This document shows, piece after piece, positions 1 through 7,045 of a stretch of DNA of 34,212 nt. Where the stretch lies: the NCBI GenBank assembly GCA_900753285.1, contig CAADYN010000156.1, positions 1 to 34,212 on the forward strand. The letters are read 5' to 3'. The notes under the pieces are model-generated. The model was not told where the DNA came from and made no database searches. It was given only the letters and a program-made list of their open reading frames with translations. Source of the DNA: Clostridia bacterium (lineage in GTDB: Bacteria; Bacillota; Clostridia; Oscillospirales; CAG-272). Numbering within the stretch: position 1 is the stretch's first letter; the number at the start of each line of letters is the position of its first letter. The position numbers and the translations under genes are program-made.

Positions 1-438
1 GGAAGAGCATACGTGTTCGGTTTCCGCGAGAGCTTCGGGAATGGAGTTTATCAGCTCACGGTCGCCTGCGGAAAATCCCTTGTGTACAAGAGCGGAATAT
101 CCTCCGAGAAAGTTTACTCCGACTGTGCCGATGGCTTTTTCAAGCACCTTCGCGTATTCCACGGGATTGCCGCCGGAGACTGCGCAGAGCATTGATATCG
201 GAGTGACCGAGATACGCTTGTTTATAATCGGAATGCCGTAGGTGCGCTCGATTTCCTCTCCTACGGGAACAAGGCGTTCGGCGCGGCGGCATATTTTTTC
301 ATATATTTTGTCGCATGAGGCGTGAATATCCGAGTCCGCACAGTCGAGCAGTGAAATGCCCATTGTAATAGTGCGTATGTCGAGATTTTCGTCGTCTATC
401 ATGCGTATGGTTTCGAGAATATCGGTAGTGTTCAGCAT
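1..438 (-). CDS. PFL family protein (UPF0210/DUF711), N-terminal part, cut by window edge
   Basis: The reading frame opens at an ATG at 438 and stays open to base 1, giving 146 residues that begin MLNTTDILETIRMIDDENLD. The sequence matches the start of the PFL/UPF0210 family (usually about 450 residues), including the MGISLLDCAD and NKRISVTPIS stretches. The family has a glycyl-radical-enzyme-like fold by name, but its reaction is not established. The start lies 15 bases after the stop of the ACT-domain gene, preceded by a GAAAGG ribosome site. This UPF0237-UPF0210 gene order is common in Firmicutes, so the two are very likely one operon and act together. The family call is firm; the function is unknown. 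Confidence 0.88.
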   Translation of the reverse strand, partial: MLNTTDILETIRMIDDENLDIRTITMGISLLDCADSDIHASCDKIYEKICRRAERLVPVGEEIERTYGIPIINKRISVTPISMLCAVSGGNPVEYAKVLEKAIGTVGVNFLGGYSALVHKGFSAGDRELINSIPEALAETEHVCSS

Positions 439-453
439 AGGTAGACGCCTTTC

Positions 454-723
454 TCAAATATGGTGCATGGAGTTGAATACGTCCTCATGCATAATGTGTA
501 TCTTCATGCCTATCTCTTCGCCGAGCGCGTTGAAAGACGACTGGAGAGCGGCAAAGTCCGAGTTGAGGTCGGAGATATCAATGAGCATTATCATGGTGAA
601 CAGCTTCTGCATAACCGACTGGGTGACGTCGATTACGTTTGCGTTGTGTTCGGCACAGACGGAGCTTACTCTCGCGAGAATACCGACTGAATCAAGTCCT
701 ATAACGGTAACAACAGCCTTCAT
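454..723 (-). CDS. ACT domain-containing protein (UPF0237 family)
   Basis: An 89-residue protein made of a single ACT domain. It starts MKAVVTVIGLDSVGILARVS, the typical beta strand, the G-D/x-x-G-I ligand-binding turn and the first helix of ACT domains. ACT domains bind small ligands, usually amino acids, and regulate partner proteins; this family lacks an attached enzyme. It is the first gene of a pair with the PFL/UPF0210 gene downstream, so a regulatory role for that protein is a reasonable inference. A GAGG ribosome site precedes the ATG, and a good sigma-A promoter lies at 757-785. The ligand is unknown. Confidence 0.9.
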   Translation of the reverse strand: MKAVVTVIGLDSVGILARVSSVCAEHNANVIDVTQSVMQKLFTMIMLIDISDLNSDFAALQSSFNALGEEIGMKIHIMHEDVFNSMHHI

Positions 724-756
724 TTAAAGAACCTCGTATTTTTTTAAGTAAGAACA

Positions 757-785
757 ATTATACCACACCGCGCGAGCAAAATCAA
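757..785 (-). promoter_or_regulatory. Sigma-A promoter for the ACT/PFL operon
   Basis: On the minus strand, a -35 box TTGATT (785-780) and a -10 box TATAAT (762-757) are separated by exactly 17 bases. It lies about 35 bases upstream of the ACT gene start. The same TTGATT variant occurs in three other promoters of the window. Confidence 0.8.
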
Positions 786-892
786 TCCGCGATATTAATA
801 AAAAAACACGATATTGCGCCGTTTTCTCCGCTGAATGGTCATTAAAATGGTGAATGAATTCTTAAAACCCTATTAAAAATGCCGTGTTGATA

Positions 893-921
893 TTGATTGC
901 GGCTGTTTTCGGTGGTATAAT
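893..921 (+). promoter_or_regulatory. Sigma-A promoter for the broken DUF4097 lipoprotein gene
   Basis: TTGATT (893-898), a 17-base spacer and a perfect TATAAT (916-921) precede the ATG at 957. It is divergent from the ACT/PFL promoter and has the same -35 variant. The promoter is intact although the gene behind it is broken. Confidence 0.75.
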
Positions 922-956
922 CGAAATACGGACAAATGATTTGAGAAGACGTTTTT

Positions 957-1441
957 ATGAAAGAGTTCATTCTGACAACAGCGACGGCAATTTTTATCGG
1001 TCTGTTTTTTGCGTCATGCTCGTTCGGTTTATCCAGCGGAGCTATATATAAGGACAGCGGAAAATATTCGGCAGGAAGCTTTGCCTACGATTCGGAGAAG
1101 ATAGATAAGGTCGCGGTGAACTGGGTGTACGGTTCGGTCAAAGTTGTGTGCGGCGGCGGGGAGCTTTCGGTGGAATTGAAGCCGCAGATGTGGATTTTTC
1201 TTCGACAAGCGGAAACGGAAATTTTGATATTGTCAGCGTCAAGAAGATTGAATCCGTCACAACAAGCGGCGACATTACAATCGTTCTTAACGGCAGCGGC
1301 GCGTCTGTCGTCATAAAGGGCGTGAGCGGAAAGCTGTACGCCGAGCTTGAACACACGAAAAACGCAAAAGCATACATCTTCGGCGACGGAAAAGCGGATT
1401 TGCGGCTTGTTACGACGAGCGGAAACGCTTATATAATGTAA
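957..1441 (+). pseudogene. Lipoprotein with DUF4097-type (putative adhesin) beta repeats, disrupted by frameshift and probable internal deletion
   Basis: The first frame starts at 957 with a lipoprotein signal peptide (hydrophobic residues 4-18, lipobox ending in Cys21). It continues with IDKVAVNWVYGSVKV, typical of the start of a DUF4097 domain. Near 1165-1185 the meaningful sequence moves to the next frame. There EAADVDFSSTSGNGNFDI and later VTTSGD and VTTSGN repeats continue to a stop at 1441, while the original frame drifts into unrelated sequence and ends at 1316. The join goes directly from the first strands to the SG-repeat part. Family members usually have more residues in between, so a deletion that is not a multiple of three is more likely than a single-base slip. 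A sequencing error cannot be excluded. An intact product would be an exported, lipid-anchored protein of unknown role. Confidence 0.72.
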
Positions 1442-1458
1442 AATTAACATCTTTTGCC

Positions 1459-1487
1459 TTGACACTGTAAGCCTTGTGACATATAAT
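1459..1487 (+). promoter_or_regulatory. Perfect consensus sigma-A promoter for the M29 aminopeptidase
   Basis: TTGACA (1459-1464), exactly 17 bases, then TATAAT (1482-1487). This is a full match to the consensus, about 48 bases upstream of the start codon. It fits with the highly biased codon use of the gene and predicts strong constitutive transcription. Confidence 0.9.
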
Positions 1488-1535
1488 AGAACTTGTGCGA
1501 GAATCAAAGTAAACCGAAAGGATATATTGTTTTAA

Positions 1536-2762
1536 ATGAAAAAGACTGCAATTCAGAAATATGCCGCTCTTATCGCAAGAAAGGGTGTAAATGTACAGAA
1601 GGGTCAGGACGTTATCATTAACGCAAGCGTAGAACAGCCCGAGTTCGTCCGCATGGTTGTTGACGAATGCTATAAGGCAGGAGCACGCAGAGTTAAGGTT
1701 GAGTGGTCATACCAGCCCATCACAAAGAGCACATACCGTTACGCAAAGGCAGCGGCTCTCGCAAAGGTAGAGGACTGGGAAAAGGCAAAGCTCGAACACA
1801 TGGCAGAAACACTTCCCGCTATGATTCACATTATCTCCGACGACCCGGACGGACTTAAGGGAATCAACCAGAAGAAGGTCAGCGAAGTTGGTCAGAAGAG
1901 ATATCCCATCATGAAGCCTATTCAGGATAAAATGGCTAACAAGTATCAGTGGTGCATCGTTGCTGTTCCCGGCAAGAAGTGGGCGAAGAAGATATTCCCC
2001 GAGCTCAGAGCAAGCACAGCTATGGAAAAGCTCTGGGAAAGCATTCTCTATACCTCCCGTGCAGACGGCGACGATCCGGTAGAAGCATGGAATCAGCACA
2101 ACCTCGACCTCAGAGAAAGATGCGACTACATCAACTCCCTCGGCGCAACCGAGCTCAGATACCACTCCTCAAACGGTACCGACTTCAAGGTAGGACTTAT
2201 CCCCGAAGCTATGTTCCTCGGCGGCTCCGAAAACACAATCGGCGGCGTAGAGTTCAACCCCAACATCCCCTCCGAAGAAGTATTCACCTCTCCTATGCGC
2301 GGCAAGGCTGAAGGCACTGTAGTAGCTACAAGACCTCTCTCATACCGCGGCGAGCTTATCGAAAACTTCTCCATCACATTCAAGGACGGCAAGGCTGTCG
2401 ACGTTAAGGCTGAAAAGAACGAGGAACTCCTCCGCAAGATGATTGCAATGGACGAAAACGCGGCTTACCTCGGCGAATGCGCTCTCATTCCTCAGGATTC
2501 TCCCATCCAGAACACTGGAATCACATTCTACGAAACACTCTTTGACGAAAACGCAAGCTGCCACCTCGCTCTCGGCACAGGCTTTGAAAACTGCATCCGC
2601 GGTTACGAAGAAAAGACCCTTGAAGAATGCCGCGCTCTCGGTATCAACGACTCCATGATTCACGTTGACTTCATGATAGGCGCACCTGATATGTCAATCG
2701 ACGCTGTTAAGGCTGACGGAACAACAGTACCGCTCTTCCGTGACGGCAACTGGGCGTTTTAA
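1536..2762 (+). CDS. Aminopeptidase, M29 family (AmpS/PepS-like)
   Basis: A 408-residue metallo-aminopeptidase, the usual length for family M29. It removes N-terminal amino acids from peptides in the cytoplasm using two divalent metal ions. By comparison with characterised family members, the likely metal ligands are E248 (in NIPSEEVF), E314 (in YLGECALIP), H343 (CHLALGTGF), H376 and D378 (IHVDF). The C-terminal DGNWAF ending is also typical. It has no signal peptide. The gene stands alone, with a perfect consensus promoter before it and a hairpin terminator after it. The ribosome site AAAGGA is 13 bases from the ATG, slightly far. Lysine is almost always AAG, pointing to high expression. Confidence 0.95.
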   Translation: MKKTAIQKYAALIARKGVNVQKGQDVIINASVEQPEFVRMVVDECYKAGARRVKVEWSYQPITKSTYRYAKAAALAKVEDWEKAKLEHMAETLPAMIHIISDDPDGLKGINQKKVSEVGQKRYPIMKPIQDKMANKYQWCIVAVPGKKWAKKIFPELRASTAMEKLWESILYTSRADGDDPVEAWNQHNLDLRERCDYINSLGATELRYHSSNGTDFKVGLIPEAMFLGGSENTIGGVEFNPNIPSEEVFTSPMRGKAEGTVVATRPLSYRGELIENFSITFKDGKAVDVKAEKNEELLRKMIAMDENAAYLGECALIPQDSPIQNTGITFYETLFDENASCHLALGTGFENCIRGYEEKTLEECRALGINDSMIHVDFMIGAPDMSIDAVKADGTTVPLFRDGNWAF

Positions 2763-2791
2763 TTGAGCATATATTTCACATGAGAATAATT

Positions 2792-2820
2792 CCCGAGCAG
2801 AGATGTTCGGGTTTTTTCTT
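2792..2820 (+). terminator. Rho-independent terminator after the M29 aminopeptidase
   Basis: An 8-bp stem (2792-2799 with 2804-2811, one G-U pair) and a 4-base loop are followed by six T residues. Confidence 0.9.
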
Positions 2821-2845
2821 AAAAAAATAAATGAAAGGGGAAAAA

Positions 2846-3463
2846 ATGAAGGTTCTTATTTTAAACGGAAGCCCGAAGTCCGCCGGAAACACTGCCATCG
2901 CCATTGAAGAGATGAGAAAGGTGTTCGCGGAAGAGGGAGTCGAGACCGAAATCGTGCAGGTGGGCAACAAAGACGTTCGCGGATGTATCGCCTGCGGAAG
3001 ATGCGGTGAGCTTGGCAGATGCGTATTCGACGACGTGGTGAACGAAATCGCCGAGAAGTTTGAGAAAGCGGACGGTCTTGTAGTCGCCAGTCCCGTTTAC
3101 TATGCTTCCGCCAACGCGACGCTGATTGCAGTCCTCGACAGACTATTCTACAGCTCCCACTTCGATAAGACGATGAAGGTCGGCGCGAGCGTCGTATGTG
3201 CGAGAAGAGGCGGATGTTCCGCGACATTTGACGAACTCAACAAATACTTTATGATATCGTCCATGCCCGTCGCGTCAAGCCAGTATTGGAACTCCATACA
3301 CGGACGCACTCCCGGAGAAGCAGACGAGGATGAAGAGGGAAAGCAAACCATGCGCGTTCTCGCCGGAAATATGACGTTCCTCATGAAAAGTATCGCTCTC
3401 GGCAAGGAAAAATTCGGACTCCCGAAGACAGAGCCGCGCGTTGCGACACATTTTATCAGATAA
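2846..3463 (+). CDS. Flavodoxin family protein / NAD(P)H-dependent FMN reductase
   Basis: A 205-residue protein starting MKVLILNGSPKSAGNT, whose NGSP-x-x-x-G-N-T loop binds the FMN phosphate. It carries CIACGRCGELGRC (the C-x2-C pattern seen in iron-sulfur-flavoprotein-like reductases) and SPVYYASANATL, the second flavin loop. Such enzymes use NAD(P)H to reduce flavin, quinones or other small molecules; the substrate here is unknown. An earlier in-frame ATG exists at 2831. The start at 2846 was chosen because GAAAGGGG sits 6 bases upstream and the family begins with MKVLILNG. The gene is monocistronic, between two terminators. Confidence 0.88.
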   Translation: MKVLILNGSPKSAGNTAIAIEEMRKVFAEEGVETEIVQVGNKDVRGCIACGRCGELGRCVFDDVVNEIAEKFEKADGLVVASPVYYASANATLIAVLDRLFYSSHFDKTMKVGASVVCARRGGCSATFDELNKYFMISSMPVASSQYWNSIHGRTPGEADEDEEGKQTMRVLAGNMTFLMKSIALGKEKFGLPKTEPRVATHFIR

Positions 3464-3471
3464 AAGAGAAG

Positions 3472-3507
3472 ACAGGCTTCGCGGATTTTTGCGGGGCTTG
3501 TTTTTTT
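3472..3507 (+). terminator. Rho-independent terminator after the flavodoxin-like gene
   Basis: An 11-bp stem with several G-U pairs (3472-3482 with 3491-3501) is followed by a run of seven T residues. Because of the G-U pairs it works only for plus-strand transcripts. Confidence 0.85.
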
Positions 3508-3515
3508 CTCTAAAA

Positions 3516-3544
3516 TGAACCTTTCGATGTAAAATCCCGTCTAT
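3516..3544 (+). promoter_or_regulatory. ECF-type promoter, probably autoregulatory, before the sigma factor gene
   Basis: TGAACC (3516-3521) is followed after exactly 16 bases by CGTC (3538-3541) and an AT-rich TATATAAG. This AAC...CGTC layout is the classical form of promoters read by ECF sigma factors, such as the SigW-type TGAAAC-16/17-CGTA. No good sigma-A boxes are seen in its place. ECF factors commonly transcribe their own gene, so positive autoregulation is inferred. The lipoprotein gene converging on this locus carries a matching element. Confidence 0.65.
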
Positions 3545-3586
3545 ATAAGTGAAACCGGTTTTAATATAGTGAAGGGAGGCGGATAT

Positions 3587-4855
3587 ATGGATGAGTTTGA
3601 GCAGCTGCTTGAGAGAGACCGAGCGGCAGTGGAGAGATTCGTGAGATACCGCGTGAGTATGGTACACGACGCGGACGATATCTTGCAGGAAGTCTACATT
3701 ACCGCGTACAGCAAATTCCCGCAGCTGAAGAATAAAGAATCCTTCAAGCCGTGGATTATCAGCATAGCGCGAAACAAATGCACCGATTATTTCCACCGTG
3801 TGGCAAAGCAGTACGAGATACCGATAGACAACGTCGCTGAGAGTGAGCTGTCGTATGGCAGACGCGGAGTTTCGGTAGTCGATACGGTGCGCGAGGTTGT
3901 GGAAATGCTCGGAGACCGCGACAAGCAGATACTGTACCTCTATTTCTGGAAGGAGCTCCCGCAGGCTGAGATAGCAAAACGGCTCGGAATACCGCTCGGC
4001 ACAGTCAAAAGCAGACTTCACACCGCCAAACAGAATTTTAAAAATAAGTATCCGTACAACAATACATCAAAAGGAGAGAACAATATGAAAAAGTTACCCG
4101 AATATCTGCCGGAATATAAAATAGAAGAGAGCAATGAGAAGCCGTTTTCGGTGAAATGGGAAGAGCTTATGGGATGGTTTCTTGTGCCGAAGCTCGGAGA
4201 AAAGCTGACGTGGGGTATGTACGATATTCCCTCACGAAAATGCGACCATGTTTACGATATGCAGGTCACCGGCAAGGCAAAGGTACACGGCATCGAGGGG
4301 GTAGAACTCACGGCTCGTGAAGCGTCATACTCTGATAAGACGGACGTTGTAAACCGTACATTTGTGGCGCAGCTTACCGACACGCACTGCCGATATCTTG
4401 CGACGCTGAGGAATGACGGAGATGTGCGAAACTATATTACGTTTCTCGACGGGGATGAGTTCATGCCAAACTGGGGCTTCGGAGAGGACAACTGCGGCAA
4501 CGAGACAAATCTCTCACAAAAGGGAGACGTCGCCAGAGCTGGGGCAAAAATTAATACCGCGGACAAGGATTTTCTTCTTGATATAGTGGGACGATACACC
4601 GTGACGATAGGCGGCAGGAGATACGACACCGTATGCGTTATGGATATCGAAACCTATAACTGCGGAGTTGTGTCCGAGCAATACCTCGACAAAAACGGAC
4701 GAACGATACTCTGGCGCAGATTCAATAAAAACGACTGGGCATATAAGCGATACGGCAAGCTCTGGACAGAAATGCTCCCCGAAAACGACAGACTTGACAT
4801 AAACGGCGAGACGTATGTTCACTGGTACGACTGCATAACCGACTACATTCTCTGA
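3587..4855 (+). CDS. ECF-type sigma-70 factor with a large C-terminal extra domain
   Basis: A 422-residue protein. Residues 1-70 contain sigma region 2 (HDADDILQEVYITAYSKF, then FKPWIISIARNKCTDYFHR). Residues about 100-160 hold sigma region 4 with a helix-turn-helix (LPQAEIAKRLGIPLGTVKSRL). From about residue 167 a soluble domain of about 256 residues follows, beginning MKKLPEYLPEYKIEESNEKP and containing KWEELMGWFLVPKLGEKLTW. I do not recognise a named family for it. It has no membrane segment, so it is not a classical membrane anti-sigma factor; it may sense a ligand or control the sigma part. ATG 3587 was preferred over an upstream in-frame GTG at 3569 because GAAGGGAGG lies 7 bases before it. 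An internal ATG at 4085 has its own strong ribosome site. The gene ends at a terminator and faces a lipoprotein gene. Confidence 0.88.
   Translation: MDEFEQLLERDRAAVERFVRYRVSMVHDADDILQEVYITAYSKFPQLKNKESFKPWIISIARNKCTDYFHRVAKQYEIPIDNVAESELSYGRRGVSVVDTVREVVEMLGDRDKQILYLYFWKELPQAEIAKRLGIPLGTVKSRLHTAKQNFKNKYPYNNTSKGENNMKKLPEYLPEYKIEESNEKPFSVKWEELMGWFLVPKLGEKLTWGMYDIPSRKCDHVYDMQVTGKAKVHGIEGVELTAREASYSDKTDVVNRTFVAQLTDTHCRYLATLRNDGDVRNYITFLDGDEFMPNWGFGEDNCGNETNLSQKGDVARAGAKINTADKDFLLDIVGRYTVTIGGRRYDTVCVMDIETYNCGVVSEQYLDKNGRTILWRRFNKNDWAYKRYGKLWTEMLPENDRLDINGETYVHWYDCITDYIL
4071..4087 (+). promoter_or_regulatory. Internal ribosome site and in-frame ATG inside the sigma factor gene
   Basis: AAGGAGAG (4071-4078) lies at ideal spacing before an ATG at 4085 that is in frame with the sigma factor. 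Initiation here would make a free C-terminal protein of about 256 residues starting MKKLPEYLPEYK. The site sits exactly at the boundary between sigma region 4 and the extra domain, where the sequence is a Lys/Asn-rich linker. Confidence 0.6.
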
Positions 4856-4867
4856 AAATAAAAAAAG

Positions 4868-4898
4868 CTGTGTAGATTTTCTAATACACAGTTTTTTT
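4868..4898. terminator. Bidirectional terminator between the sigma factor gene and the lipoprotein gene
   Basis: A perfect 7-bp stem CTGTGTA/TACACAG (4868-4874 with 4885-4891) has seven T residues on the right and a long A run on the left. It can stop transcripts from both sides. Confidence 0.85.
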
Positions 4899-4910
4899 GC
4901 GTGAAAATAA

Positions 4911-4943
4911 AATAAGCCTTGCCCCATAGAGTCAAAGCCTATT
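4911..4943 (-). terminator. Terminator-like hairpin for the minus-strand lipoprotein gene
   Basis: Read on the minus strand, 4943-4933 pairs with 4921-4911 in an 11-bp stem with two G-U pairs, followed by a T-rich tail. On the plus strand the same positions give A-C mismatches, so it is specific for minus-strand RNA. Confidence 0.65.
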
Positions 4944-4973
4944 TTAATATTGAAAGAAGTTAGAATTTCAGTT

Positions 4974-5564
4974 TTACGCGGCGGTGTTTTCTTCCGTGAT
5001 GTCGAGCTTAATCTCGCTCTCAAGCACGGGGGAGGACTTCGGAACTTCAAATATGATGTGCCATGCCGCCGTGTCGTCCGTTGCCTCTGAGGGTACGAAT
5101 CTTATAAGGTTGAGCGTATATCCGCTCTCGTTTTTCGAGAATCCGCGGTTGCCGTGCGTGTATGAGCCAGACGCTTCATTCAGCAGAGCCATAACAAGCG
5201 AATTGTTTTCAAAAAACGCGGCGTCGTACTTTGTTACAGCGTCATAGAAGCTCACGGAGTAGGCGTTTGTTTCAAAATCGTATATCTTTTCGCTGTCGGA
5301 GGTGTATTTTTCAAGCTCCTCGCGTGTGGATATCGTTACAAGACGGGGGTATGTCGTGTTGTCCTCACCGTAAATGTCAGTACGAACATAAACCGCGGGG
5401 TATACAAGGTCGTCGACTGTCTCTTCCGGAACATCGGTGTAGCGGCTGATTCCCGACTCTGACGATACCTCCGCAGGCTTTCCCGATGAGCATGACGCCA
5501 GCATCAAAAGCGACAGCAGCAGAGCGCCGCCCCTCAGTATTGTTTTTCCGATATTCTTTAACAT
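4974..5564 (-). CDS. Small lipoprotein, candidate target of the neighbouring ECF sigma factor
   Basis: A 196-residue exported protein. The signal peptide runs through LLLSLLMLAS, with the lipobox cysteine at residue 25, so the mature protein would be lipid-anchored outside the membrane. The C-terminal half (FFENNSLVMALLNEASGSYTH ... AAWHIIFEV) faintly resembles PrcB-type C-terminal domains, but this is not firm. ATG 5564 was chosen; an adjacent GTG at 5567 is equally in frame behind GGGAG. An ECF-type promoter lies 47 bases upstream (5611-5636), similar to the one before the convergent sigma gene. A role in envelope stress sensing or response is inferred from that context only. Confidence 0.8.
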   Translation of the reverse strand: MLKNIGKTILRGGALLLSLLMLASCSSGKPAEVSSESGISRYTDVPEETVDDLVYPAVYVRTDIYGEDNTTYPRLVTISTREELEKYTSDSEKIYDFETNAYSVSFYDAVTKYDAAFFENNSLVMALLNEASGSYTHGNRGFSKNESGYTLNLIRFVPSEATDDTAAWHIIFEVPKSSPVLESEIKLDITEENTAA

Positions 5565-5610
5565 CACTTGTCACTCCCATCTTGTCTCTCGTCGTATTTT
5601 ATGCTTATAT

Positions 5611-5636
5611 GACGAAAGAGGCGAGGCGAATGTTCC
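5611..5636 (-). promoter_or_regulatory. ECF-type promoter before the lipoprotein gene
   Basis: On the minus strand, GGAACA (5636-5631), exactly 16 bases, then CGTC (5614-5611) followed by ATATAAG. Spacing and boxes match the element before the sigma factor gene (TGAACC-16-CGTC-TATATAAG), including a shared TTCG just after the -35 box. This makes the lipoprotein gene a likely member of that sigma factor's regulon. Confidence 0.62.
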
Positions 5637-5654
5637 GTGATACGAAAAAATAGT

Positions 5655-6305
5655 TCAGTTATTTCCTAAGATAATTTTTACCATCTCGGGAATGCTGTCA
5701 GCGATGTTGTCCGCACCTGCTTCTGTCAGTTCTTCGCGTGAACCGTAGCCCCACAGCACTCCGATAGAGGAAAGTCCGTTTTTCGCAGCTCCTATGATGT
5801 CGTGAAGCCTGTCGCCTATCATTATCACCTTTGACTTGTCGGAAATGCCGTTTGTATCAAGCGCGTATTTTATCACGTCAGCCTTGTCAACGCGTTTTTC
5901 GTCCATGGAAGCTCCGCATATCGAGGTGAAATATTTGTCAAGAGAAAAGTGCTCCAGTATCTGCGCGGCGTAAACCTCTGGCTTGGATGTGGCAAGTATA
6001 ATCTTAACTCCGGCATTCGAGAGGTTCTCGAGAGCTTCGGGAATTCCGTCGTAAACCTTGTTTTCAAACAGTCCCTTCACGCTGAAATACTCACGGTAAG
6101 TGCGCAGTGCCGTCTCCGCTTCATCCTTAGTCATGCCGAGCGACTGAAATGACTGCACAAGCGGCGGTCCTATGAAGCTGTAGAGCGACTCGCGCGGCGG
6201 TATCTCCCGTCCCATTTTGTCAAGCGCGTACATTATGGAGTTCGTAATTCCGAGAGCCGGGTCGGTCAGGGTTCCGTCGAGGTCAAAAAGTGCGTATTCA
6301 AACAT
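5655..6305 (-). CDS. HAD family hydrolase (phosphoglycolate phosphatase/PpaX-like)
   Basis: A 216-residue haloacid-dehalogenase-type phosphatase. Motif I is FDLDGTLTD with nucleophile D8 and acid/base D10. Motif II is the ILATSKPE stretch, and motif IV is GDRLHDIIGAAKNG. The helical cap between motifs I and II fits the Gph/PpaX branch, which acts on phosphoglycolate, pyrophosphate or similar small phosphates. The substrate cannot be fixed from sequence. Its ATG lies 4 bases after the TraX-like gene stop, with an AGG inside that gene's end as ribosome site, so it is translationally coupled as the last gene of the minus-strand string. Confidence 0.9.
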   Translation of the reverse strand: MFEYALFDLDGTLTDPALGITNSIMYALDKMGREIPPRESLYSFIGPPLVQSFQSLGMTKDEAETALRTYREYFSVKGLFENKVYDGIPEALENLSNAGVKIILATSKPEVYAAQILEHFSLDKYFTSICGASMDEKRVDKADVIKYALDTNGISDKSKVIMIGDRLHDIIGAAKNGLSSIGVLWGYGSREELTEAGADNIADSIPEMVKIILGNN

Positions 6306-6309
6306 AATA

Positions 6310-7044
6310 TCAACCTAAATTTATAAAATATTGTATGCCGTAGAGAACAGCGAGATGCAGGGGATAAAAAACATAGAAGAAGTATTTCAGACTGTGCTTG
6401 CCGCGCTCTCCGTTGTACATTGCGATAAGCGGGATTGCGGCGAGGGACCAGTACTGTATCATGAGCGTGTCGGTGAGGTCTATGCACAGCGCGATAAGGC
6501 AGGCGGAGAACATGACTAGACGCTGCTTCCTGTCGCTGAAAAAGCTCGTGAATACCGGCAGTATGATTCCGAAGAAGCTGTAGTCCACGTCAACATAAAT
6601 ACACAGCACGAACGCCGCCATGATTGACGCACAGCAAAGCACAAGTGAGAGGACTTTATCCTGCTCGTTTGTGATATCGCGATGGAAAACACGGCTGACA
6701 AACGACGAAAGCGCGCTTTTTTTGCCCTGCACCGAGGTTTTTACGCAGTCGGTGAACGTCATTATGATTATCGAGATGGAAAACACAAGGAGTATTCCTA
6801 TGTACAAGTCGTGCGAAACGATGGTGTAAACTATCTGGCAGAAAAGCCCGAGCAGGAATATCCTGAGGAAATACTTGAAGCGGTTTCTCGTGTAGCGGAA
6901 GCCCTCGGCAATGCAGTAGGCGTATATCGGGAATGCGAGCCTGCCTATTATACGGAATATCATCTGATTCGGGAAGAGAATAAGTCCCGTGTGGTCGATG
7001 AGCATGGTTATGGCGGCGATGAGCTTTAAAACAAAAGATGTCAT
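6310..7044 (-). CDS. TraX family membrane protein (acyltransferase-like)
   Basis: A 244-residue integral membrane protein with about seven hydrophobic segments. It shows family landmarks: KLIAAITMLIDHTGLILFP near the N-terminus, IGRLAFPIYAYCIAEGFRYT, and FYPLHLAVLYGIQYF at the C-terminus. TraX of the F plasmid acetylates pilin. Chromosomal homologues in Firmicutes are common, but their acceptor is unknown; the fold resembles acyltransferase-3 membrane proteins. It starts one base after the aminotransferase stop and is followed 4 bases later by the HAD gene, so these three are tightly coupled. Chemical modification of an envelope component is an inference. Confidence 0.88.
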   Translation of the reverse strand: MTSFVLKLIAAITMLIDHTGLILFPNQMIFRIIGRLAFPIYAYCIAEGFRYTRNRFKYFLRIFLLGLFCQIVYTIVSHDLYIGILLVFSISIIIMTFTDCVKTSVQGKKSALSSFVSRVFHRDITNEQDKVLSLVLCCASIMAAFVLCIYVDVDYSFFGIILPVFTSFFSDRKQRLVMFSACLIALCIDLTDTLMIQYWSLAAIPLIAMYNGERGKHSLKYFFYVFYPLHLAVLYGIQYFINLG

Positions 7045-7045
7045 A

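Noticed and set aside
3275..4021. A 248-residue minus-strand frame across the flavodoxin end and the sigma factor gene
   Set aside because: It crosses a terminator and an ECF promoter and lies opposite two well-recognised proteins. It has no ribosome site and no domain.
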